From Anaerolineales bacterium (GTDB lineage Bacteria > Chloroflexota > Anaerolineae > 4572-78 > J111), in contig JAAUSP010000493.1 of assembly GCA_012032575.1 (NCBI GenBank), forward strand, positions 1 to 5,815: a stretch of 5,815 nt of DNA, read 5' to 3'. Below are positions 1 to 4,632 of the stretch, one piece after another; position 1 is the first letter of the stretch; each line of letters begins with the position of its first letter. The translations under genes were made by a program, and so were the position numbers. A model generated the notes under the pieces. It was given only the letters and a program-made list of their open reading frames with translations. It did not search any database and had not been told where the DNA came from.

Positions 1-976
1 AGGCTTTGAGGTAGTCGTTGGGATAATCGGCGTGGGTAATCTTGAAGACAAACAGCCCGTCAAACACCGCCAGATAGGAGGCGTCCAGCCCTTCGGCAAT
101 CCACCAGGCCTGCCGCTGCGGGTCCACCTCGTCGCGCACGGCGGCCCAGAACTGCTGCGGCGATTGGCCGGTCGCCGGGGTCCGGTACACGTCAACAAAG
201 AAAAGCACGGGCTTCCCGTCGAGGGAAAGAAAGTTGGGGTGGCCGCTGTAACGATCCGTGACATAGCGAATGGCTTGACCGATATTTTGTTGGCTAAGGG
301 CCGGGGCGGCAGGCCAGATATGGTAAGAAAAGACAATTGTCGAGGTAAAATCGCTCCACTGCGACTGGTTCAGCAGGGTGTCAAAGTTGCGGTCAGTGCG
401 GTCGCCGGGGCCAAACCAGTGCAACAAAAATCCGTCCAGGCCCACCTCACCGGCCATTTGAATGTGACGGGTGATGGTCGCCGGGTCGTCGGAGTTGTAG
501 GGCTGGAGCGGCCTGTCGCCGGCGCTGATGTTACAGTCGTTCCAGCCGTCGCCGTCGAACCAGGCGAAATACTGAGCCAGCACCAGCCGCGACTCGCGGG
601 TGTGAAAGACGGTGCGGGGGGCTTTGGGGGTGGACCGGGCGGCCAGCAGCGTTTGGAATTGAGCCAGCGCCGTAGCCGATCCCTCAGCGCGGACGGTGGC
701 GCGTTGAGCGGCTTGAGCCGTCGCCGCCGGGTCAAATTCCTGCTTGACCACGCGCGTGCTGGTCGGGGTGGGAATAAAAGGCGTCGGCGGGGCCAGGTTG
801 GCTGTGGGCAGAGGAATGGGGGTAGAGGTAGGGGAGGGAAGCAGGGTAGCCGTGACTGTGGACGTGGGCGTTTGGAGGAATTGGGCGATACCGGACGCTC
901 CCCGGCTCCAGGTAGCCAATGCGGCAGCGGCACTGAGACTCGCCAGAACCGTAAAACCAACAATGATACCCGCCAT
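1..976 (-). CDS. GH99/GH71-like glycosidase, membrane-anchored, C-terminus outside the window
   Basis: Open from an ATG at 976 to the window edge: 325 codons with no stop, so the C-terminus is missing. An in-frame TAA lies upstream and no earlier ATG exists in frame; the purine-rich GAGAAAAGG abuts the start. Residues 2-23 form a hydrophobic signal or anchor segment. A Thr/Pro-rich linker (36-76) and an Ala-rich stretch (82-112) follow. From about residue 130 the protein resembles the GH99-like/GH71 (endo-alpha-mannosidase-like) TIM-barrel families: a YFAWFDGDGW opening strand, PYNSDDP then a helix, GLDGFLLHWFGPG (179-191), and DGKPVLFFVDVY (253-264). The catalytic acidic motif of these families lies further on and is not in view, so activity cannot be judged. 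By family it would cleave glycans or polysaccharides outside the cell; the substrate is unknown. It is the last visible gene of the leftward series, 154 bp after the small ORF, with an inverted-repeat element between them. Confidence 0.8.
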   Translation of the reverse strand, partial: MAGIIVGFTVLASLSAAAALATWSRGASGIAQFLQTPTSTVTATLLPSPTSTPIPLPTANLAPPTPFIPTPTSTRVVKQEFDPAATAQAAQRATVRAEGSATALAQFQTLLAARSTPKAPRTVFHTRESRLVLAQYFAWFDGDGWNDCNISAGDRPLQPYNSDDPATITRHIQMAGEVGLDGFLLHWFGPGDRTDRNFDTLLNQSQWSDFTSTIVFSYHIWPAAPALSQQNIGQAIRYVTDRYSGHPNFLSLDGKPVLFFVDVYRTPATGQSPQQFWAAVRDEVDPQRQAWWIAEGLDASYLAVFDGLFVFKITHADYPNDYLKA

Positions 977-1023
977 CCTTTTCTCGCTCCCATCCCCTAC
1001 CTTTTATTTTTTAATTACTCAGC

Positions 1024-1112
1024 CATGTCATCGACCCGCCAAGCGGGGAGAAATCTCCGAGGCCGATGCGCCGCGCTGGAGATTTCTCGGCCTACGGCCT
1101 CGAAATGACATG
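1024..1112. repeat. Compound inverted-repeat element (REP/MITE-like)
   Basis: Several nested inverted pairs fill the spacer between two leftward genes. The outer 8-bp pair is CATGTCAT (1024-1031) with ATGACATG (1105-1112). An 11-bp pair is GAGAAATCTCC (1048-1058) with GGAGATTTCTC (1078-1088). A third pair is CGAGGCCG (1058-1065) with CGGCCTCG (1095-1102), and GGCC-TAC-GGCC lies at 1089-1099. The wording 'TCATTTCGAGGCC...GAGAAATCTCC' on the minus strand resembles the widespread 'GTCATTTCGA...GAGAAATCTC' class of dispersed intergenic repeats in bacteria. No coding frame here looks real. It may fold as a processed hairpin between the small ORF and the glycosidase gene. Confidence 0.7.
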
Positions 1113-1130
1113 ACATGAGGATGAGAGGCA

Positions 1131-1406
1131 CTATTTCTTCCCAAACAGCCGGGCCAACGGCGAAGGTTTTTTGTCCGTTGATCCGGTCGCTTTGGCTTTG
1201 GCGGCCGGGGTGTGCAGGTCAACAATAATTTCCTCAAAAGAGAGACCGGCTTCTTGTAAATGCTGCTCGATCCAATCGCTAACTGTTTCCTGCATCTGCG
1301 CCTCGAAAGGCACCGAATTGAGAAACTCCTGCACCGGCAGCGACTCGCCGGGCCGGGTTCTGATAAAAACAGTCACCTGCAAAGCCGTGAATTCGGGTTG
1401 TTCCAT
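1131..1406 (-). CDS. Small protein of unknown function (91 aa)
   Basis: I do not recognise a family. The ATG at 1406 is followed by 91 codons to a TAG at 1131-1133. The first 65 residues have alternating hydrophobic and charged patterns that suggest a beta strand (FTALQVTVFIRTRPG), an amphipathic helix (about 30-53, with acidic WIEQHLQEAG) and a second strand (FEEIIVDLH). A basic, disordered-looking tail rich in Lys, Ala and Pro ends in ARLFGKK. No signal peptide or membrane segment is visible, so it is probably cytoplasmic. The ribosome site is weak: GGGGAA lies 10 nt before the start. It lies 64 bp downstream of the Nudix gene on the same strand and could share its transcript. The intact frame, codon use like its neighbours and a plausible compact fold support a real gene, but there is no homology argument. 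Confidence 0.6.
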   Translation of the reverse strand: MEQPEFTALQVTVFIRTRPGESLPVQEFLNSVPFEAQMQETVSDWIEQHLQEAGLSFEEIIVDLHTPAAKAKATGSTDKKPSPLARLFGKK

Positions 1407-1470
1407 TGTTCAATTATTCCCCATCAGTGGGTGGTCAATGATTGAATTTATCCAAATTTGCGAGTCCACT

Positions 1471-2016
1471 TTAGCTTGCTTTCGATTGACTCGTTTCCAT
1501 CTCAAACACCTGCCGGGCCAGTAGAACCCCGTTCTGTTCAAGCGAAGACAGCTTATACGGCATCGTCACCGGGTCCACCCACTCGATGGAGAGGATTTCA
1601 TGATTTTGGGTAGCCTGAGCGAGCGCACGGGCTACGGTCTGGCTATCGTCGAGCGGGCGGCAGTAGTAAACCAGGCCCAGCCCCGGCGGAGTCGTATTTT
1701 TCGGCAGAAAGCCGCCTTGCCGCATGCACAACACCAGCTTTTTAACCTCAATCCTGAGCGCCAGTTCCTCTTCAACTTCCCGCCGGACAGTTTCAGCCGG
1801 GTCTTCACCGCGTTCCACCCAGCCGCCCGGCAGCCCCCAGGGGAAATGCGGTCGAAAAACGTGCTCCATCACCAAAACCTGGCCGGCTTCATTGAAGATG
1901 ACGCCCACCGCGCCCACATAATGGCGGGGGACAAACAAGCGCACCGCCAGTGCCAGCAGCCAGCGCAATAACCGGAACCGGCGCAGCCAGCCCGCCAGTT
2001 GTCGCTTAAAACTCAT
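1471..2016 (-). CDS. Nudix hydrolase
   Basis: A 181-residue protein with a near-complete Nudix box at residues 65-87: G65, E71, R79, E80, E83 and E84 fit G-x5-E-x7-R-E-U-x-E-E-x-G-U. The one deviation is Ala86 where Gly is usual. E80, E83 and E84 are the expected metal-binding and catalytic glutamates. The preceding PWGLPGG motif is typical of the family. Nudix enzymes hydrolyse nucleoside diphosphates linked to another group; the substrate cannot be read from sequence. Residues 8-29 are an unusual Arg/Leu/Trp-rich amphipathic extension before the fold, perhaps a membrane-contact helix. The ATG start overlaps the stop of the upstream selenoprotein gene (ATGA, 2016-2013) and has no strong ribosome site of its own, so translational coupling is likely. 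It ends at a TAA (1471-1473). Confidence 0.92.
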   Translation of the reverse strand: MSFKRQLAGWLRRFRLLRWLLALAVRLFVPRHYVGAVGVIFNEAGQVLVMEHVFRPHFPWGLPGGWVERGEDPAETVRREVEEELALRIEVKKLVLCMRQGGFLPKNTTPPGLGLVYYCRPLDDSQTVARALAQATQNHEILSIEWVDPVTMPYKLSSLEQNGVLLARQVFEMETSQSKAS

Positions 2017-2747
2017 TTTGGCTCAAGCAGCGACTCGATGGCAGTCTGAAAAACCTCAAAGGGCTGGCCGCCGACAATCAATTGTCCGTTCACATCAAAT
2101 GTGGGCCGGGCACGAATCCCAAGCTGGCGGCGGCGGTCGTCCTGGCTTTGCACCAAATCAGCCGTGTGCTCCTCGTCAATACAGGTATTAAACTGGGCCG
2201 CATCGAGCGGGAGTTGAGCGGCCAGATCCTTGCTAACCTGGGCTACGTCGCTGCCGTACAACGCATTCTGGTGTTTAAACAAAAGGTCATGCATCGGCCA
2301 GAACATGCCCTGCTCTCCGGCACAGGTCGCCGCCATGTGCGCTTGCCGCGAGCCTTGGCCCAGGTCTATCATCGGGTTAAAGACCAGCTTAACCTGGCCG
2401 CTTTTGACATAGCTTTGCTCAAGTTGCGGTTCGGTTCCTAACACGTAGGAACGACACGTGCCTCACAAAAAGTCAGAATAATCAATAAGGGTCACGGGCG
2501 CATCGGGGTTGCCCTGGTAGAACAGGTTGTCGGCAGTTTTGCCCTCGACGGCCAGCCAATCAACCACCTCCGCCGGCGATGTGGCTTTGTCAGGGGGCGC
2601 TGTCGCCGCCTCAGCCGTAACCGGCACAGCCTCAGTGGGGGTTGCCACCTGCGTGGGTGTAGATACCGCCAGCGGCGTCTCTTTGCCAGCGCCTCCGCAA
2701 GCGGCCACGATAAATACTATAAAAGTTAGCCAGAACCAGGATCGCAT
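2013..2747 (-). CDS. DsbA/thioredoxin-like selenoprotein lipoprotein (U-G-T-C active site, in-frame TGA at 2465-2463)
   Basis: Read through the TGA, this is one 244-residue frame. Residues 1-17 are a lipoprotein signal (WFWLTFIVFIVAAC, lipid-bearing Cys17). A Thr/Pro/Ala-rich linker runs to about 78. The DsbA-type fold (Thioredoxin_4 class) then begins with GNPDAPVTLIDYSDFL. In this family that strand is followed by C-x-x-C; here it is followed by TGA-Gly-Thr-Cys98, so codon 95 is at the first active-site cysteine. The rest is intact: FNPMIDLGQ, ATCAGEQGMFWPMHDLLF, an NTCIDEE segment, and the cis-Pro loop RPTF (Pro215) followed by VNG and VGGQPF. The frame is identical on both sides of the TGA and a SECIS-like hairpin follows it. 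I infer selenocysteine insertion and an extracytoplasmic thiol-disulfide oxidoreductase. Standard annotation would give two fragments, 2747-2463 and 2444-2013. The gene overlaps the Nudix start by four bases. Confidence 0.88.
2434..2465 (-). promoter_or_regulatory. Bacterial SECIS element following the Sec UGA codon
   Basis: In the mRNA the UGA (2465-2463) is followed by ten unpaired nucleotides, then a perfect 7-bp stem: GUUCCUA (2452-2446) and UAGGAAC (2440-2434), closing a 5-nt loop CGUGU (2445-2441). The loop has G at its second position (2444), with 18 nt between the UGA and that G. These values fit the known bacterial pattern: a stem-loop just downstream of the UGA, a short apical loop with G among its first two bases, and UGA-to-loop spacing of roughly 16-37 nt. 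It would bind SelB carrying Sec-tRNA. The element lies inside the coding region, so its bases also encode residues 95-105. Confidence 0.82.
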
Positions 2748-2776
2748 AGGTTGAATTCTCTTTCCGGTGAAATTTA

Positions 2777-2805
2777 TCTCTACACTATAGCCTTAATAAT
2801 GTCAA
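2777..2805 (-). promoter_or_regulatory. Candidate promoter for the selenoprotein-Nudix operon
   Basis: A perfect -35 hexamer TTGACA (2805-2800) is followed after 17 bp by a poor -10, TAGAGA (2782-2777). The leader to the ATG at 2747 would be short, about 25 nt. The ribosome site is also weak: GGAAAGAG lies about 10 nt upstream of the start. The spacer 2748-2839 holds nothing else apart from the upstream gene's terminator at its edge. Confidence 0.4.
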
Positions 2806-2839
2806 TCGCCAAATGGATTAAGCAGGTGGCTTTTGGCTC

Positions 2840-2882
2840 AAAAAAAGAAATCCTGCCCAACAAGCTGGTCTGGGCAGGATTT
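2840..2882 (-). terminator. Intrinsic terminator of the LysM lipoprotein gene
   Basis: In the leftward direction a perfect 12-bp stem, AAATCCTGCCCA (2882-2871) with TGGGCAGGATTT (2859-2848), closes an 11-nt loop. It is followed by one C and then seven Ts (2846-2840). It starts 28 bp after the LysM stop codon and separates that unit from the selenoprotein operon, which therefore needs its own promoter. Confidence 0.93.
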
Positions 2883-2909
2883 CGTTAGATTAGCGGCAGG
2901 AAGGATGAG

Positions 2910-4330
2910 TTAGGGCAGGTAAAGCACCTGGCCTACAAAAAGCTGATTAGGATTGCTCAACCCGTTGGCGGCAGCAATGGCCTCGGCGGGAGCGCCATAG
3001 AAGCGGGCAATCGAGTAAAGCGTTTCGCCAGCAGCAACGGTATGGGTTCCGGCTCCACCGGGCTGCATCGGCACGCCGTAACCGGGTGCAGGATAAGCGT
3101 TACCATCTTGCCCAGGCTGGGCATACCCCTGACCCGGTTGTTGATAGTAACCATCCTGGGGCTGCTGCGGATAGCCCTGGCCCGGCTGCTGGTAATAGCC
3201 ATCTACCGGAGGCTGCTGGTAGTAACCATCTGTCGGTGGTTGAGCATAGCCTTGACCAGGCTGCTGGTAATAGCCATCCGCTGGCGGCTGTTGGGGATAG
3301 CCCTGGCCTGGCTGCTGGTAATAACCATCTACCGGCGGCTGTTGGTAGTAACCATCGGTTGGCGGTTGGGCATAACCTTGACCGGGCTGCTGGTAGTAGC
3401 CATCCATGGGCGGCGGCTGCGGATAGCCCTGGTTGGGGTCGTAACCAGGGGCAGGCATAGCGCCATCGTAACCCGGAATAATCAACGGCTGGCCTTCGTA
3501 AATAATATACGGATAGGCGATATTGTTGGCGCTGGCAATGGCTTCAACCGAGGTGCCATAGCGCATGGCAATGCTGAACAGAGTGTCGCTGGGGGTAACA
3601 ATATAAGCGCGGCCGGTCCACCTGGAGCATAGGGCATTGGTCCGGGGGCATAACCACTCTCGCCGCCGGGAGCCGCATAAGGATCGCCACCGGGAATGTT
3701 CAACGATTGACCGATTTGGACCATGTCGGAGGTCAGGGCGTTAGCGGCAACAATGGCCTCCACTGAGGTTCCATACCGCTGGCTGATGCTGAACAGTGTA
3801 TCACCGGCCTGGACAATATAATTACCGCCAGAGCTGGCCGCCGGAATGACCGGATTGGTATCACTGTAGGGCGGATTCGTTGCAATCGGGCCGCCTTCGG
3901 GCAAATCTTGCGGCGCGGCGGCATCCACTACGATGGATTGTGAGGGGGCCTCGGCTTCGCCCGCAGGAGCGCTGTCTTCGGCGGCGAGCGCTGCGGCTAC
4001 AGCGCTATCCTCAGCCACCGGTTCTGCTTCCTGTGAGGCTTCAACCGGCTGAGTTGTGGGAGCGACCAATTCAATAGGGGTCGTCTCAACTCCGCTGGCC
4101 GCTGCTGCCGGAGTAGCGGTTGCCTGCACGCTCAGAACGGTCGGCACGGCGGTCGCCTCGCTCGCCAGAGTCGTGTTTTCTGACCCCAGCGGAGCCAGGG
4201 TAGGGGGCAGTGCTTCGACTGGACTCATGTCCGAGACTTCGCTGCTGTCTCGCGCCAATTCACAGCCGGTTAAAACAGATATCAAGGCCAGCGCAAGCAG
4301 AAAATAGTGAAATTTGGGCCAGCTTCTCAT
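2910..4330 (-). CDS. Triple-LysM surface lipoprotein with Tyr/Gln-rich repeat tract, frameshifted near 3608
   Basis: Start is the ATG at 4330, preceded by AAGGAG at good spacing; an in-frame ATG at 4360 lacks this. Residues 1-23 are a lipoprotein signal ([14 protein letters not shown], Cys23). An Ala/Pro/Thr/Glu-rich linker runs to about 168. LysM1 spans 170-214 ([13 protein letters not shown]...SLNIPG). The frame then changes: the first frame continues into nonsense and stops at 3482, while the -1 frame from about 3608 to the TAA at 2910 encodes LysM2 ([18 protein letters not shown]...LIIPG), seven DGYYQQP repeats and C-terminal LysM3 ([17 protein letters not shown]...VLYLP). Joined length is about 473 residues. 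LysM domains bind peptidoglycan or related N-acetylglucosamine polymers, so the protein probably links the membrane to the cell wall. The frameshift looks like one lost base, either an assembly error or a recent mutation. The gene has its own promoter and terminator. Confidence 0.85.
3110..3425 (-). repeat. In-frame tandem repeat encoding DGYYQQP / GQGYxQ units
   Basis: The translated tract has seven DGYYQQ units, interleaved with five GQGY(A/P)Q units and PP-x spacers. They form a 42-residue (126-bp) higher-order repeat present about twice: 'catctaccgg' recurs at 3200 and 3326, exactly 126 bp apart. Copies differ mostly at third codon positions, so the peptide is better conserved than the DNA. 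The tract connects LysM2 to LysM3 and has low-complexity, Tyr/Gln/Pro/Gly-rich, probably disordered character. Confidence 0.9.
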
Positions 4331-4336
4331 AAAAAT

Positions 4337-4342
4337 CTCCTT
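4337..4342 (-). promoter_or_regulatory. Ribosome binding site deciding the LysM lipoprotein start
   Basis: AAGGAG (4342-4337) lies six bases before the ATG at 4330. This favours that start over the in-frame ATG at 4360. It also gives a conventional lipoprotein signal beginning MRSWPKF, with the lipobox LTGC at residues 20-23. Confidence 0.8.
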
Positions 4343-4393
4343 CTGCCGATTGAATAACATCAGTAATTCGACATAACTCTATATAACGTTACA

Positions 4394-4418
4394 TAATATT
4401 ATCATAGGTATAATATTA
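4394..4418. promoter_or_regulatory. 9-bp inverted repeat overlapping the LysM promoter (operator candidate)
   Basis: TAATATTAT (4394-4402) and ATAATATTA (4410-4418) are perfect inverted copies with a 7-bp centre. They cover the -10 and the promoter spacer. A dimeric repressor bound here would block RNA polymerase. AT-rich promoters give such dyads by chance fairly easily, so the regulator is conjecture. Confidence 0.4.
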
Positions 4419-4424
4419 CGTCAA
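4396..4424 (-). promoter_or_regulatory. Sigma-70-like promoter of the LysM lipoprotein gene
   Basis: TTGACG (4424-4419) and TAATAT (4401-4396) are separated by 17 bp in an AT-rich region. The expected transcript start lies near 4390, giving a leader of about 60 nt. The spacer contains a dyad that overlaps the -10 (see the 4394-4418 entry). Confidence 0.65.
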
Positions 4425-4447
4425 GTTGTACTTCGGTCTTATTTATT

Positions 4448-4485
4448 TACCGGAGTCGAACAGCTTAAGCTGTTTGACTCCGGTA
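4448..4485. repeat. 38-bp near-perfect palindrome between divergent promoters
   Basis: Two 19-bp arms, TACCGGAGTCGAACAGCTT (4448-4466) and its inverse (4467-4485), meet with no spacer and differ at one position pair (G4458/T4475, a G-U pair in plus-strand RNA). The DNA is more GC-rich than the surrounding spacer. It is upstream of both the LysM promoter and the substrate-binding-protein promoter, so neither predicted transcript includes it. No T-run follows on the plus strand. It could be a shared operator, a cruciform or a remnant of a small element. Confidence 0.75.
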
Positions 4486-4504
4486 TCCTTATCAGCAACA
4501 GCTC

Positions 4505-4519
4505 AGTTTTGTGAAAACT
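4505..4519. promoter_or_regulatory. Short dyad AGTTTT-GTG-AAAACT upstream of the rightward promoter
   Basis: A 6-bp inverted repeat (4505-4510 and 4514-4519) with a 3-bp centre ends 16 bp before the -35 of the substrate-binding-protein promoter. The position suits an activator site, but the sequence is short and AT-rich, so chance is a real alternative. Confidence 0.25.
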
Positions 4520-4535
4520 TCTATATCCTCATTAT

Positions 4536-4563
4536 TTGACAAAGCAAATATTACACATATACT
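4536..4563 (+). promoter_or_regulatory. Sigma-70-like promoter of the substrate-binding lipoprotein gene
   Basis: A perfect TTGACA (4536-4541) is followed after 16 bp by TATACT (4558-4563), five of six consensus bases. The start site would be near 4570, giving a leader of about 60 nt to the ATG at 4633. I see no riboswitch fold in that leader. Confidence 0.75.
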
Positions 4564-4618
4564 TTCTCTTGTACTTTCAATATATTCTGAAAATTCAGTA
4601 CGAAAAAACTTGAAATCT

Positions 4619-4626
4619 GAGGAGGT
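4619..4626 (+). promoter_or_regulatory. Ribosome binding site of the substrate-binding lipoprotein gene
   Basis: GAGGAGGT lies six bases before the ATG at 4633. This selects that ATG over the internal Met codons 4 and 6. Confidence 0.88.
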
Positions 4627-4632
4627 TTATTT

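Noticed and set aside
370..993. Leftward 207-codon frame starting at 993
   Set aside because: It overlaps the glycosidase gene in another frame and translates to low-complexity Pro/Arg-rich sequence; only the frame from 976 shows family motifs.
32..1108. Long rightward open frame of 358 codons
   Set aside because: It is antisense to the GH99-like gene, Arg/Gly-rich with no recognisable domain, and its end runs through the inverted-repeat element. Long antisense frames are common in GC-rich coding DNA.
2444..2465. Two separate genes: a short lipoprotein ending at the TGA and a second gene starting at a GTG at 2444
   Set aside because: Both halves are needed for one thioredoxin fold, the phase is continuous, the GTG lies in the SECIS loop with no ribosome site before it, and the split would remove the active site.
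3110..3425. CRISPR-like repeat array
   Set aside because: Repeats are in frame with a protein, units are adjacent without unique spacers of constant length, and copies diverge at silent sites.
3606..3620. Programmed -1 ribosomal frameshift
   Set aside because: No slippery heptamer is visible at the junction, and a second apparent one-base deletion in the window makes assembly error the simpler explanation.
3042..3632. Rightward 196-codon frame over the repeat tract
   Set aside because: It is the antisense of the DGYYQQP repeats and merely mirrors their periodicity (repetitive Leu/Ile/Arg).
4448..4485. Intrinsic terminator
   Set aside because: It has no downstream T-run on the plus strand and lies upstream of both divergent promoters, so there is no visible gene for it to terminate.
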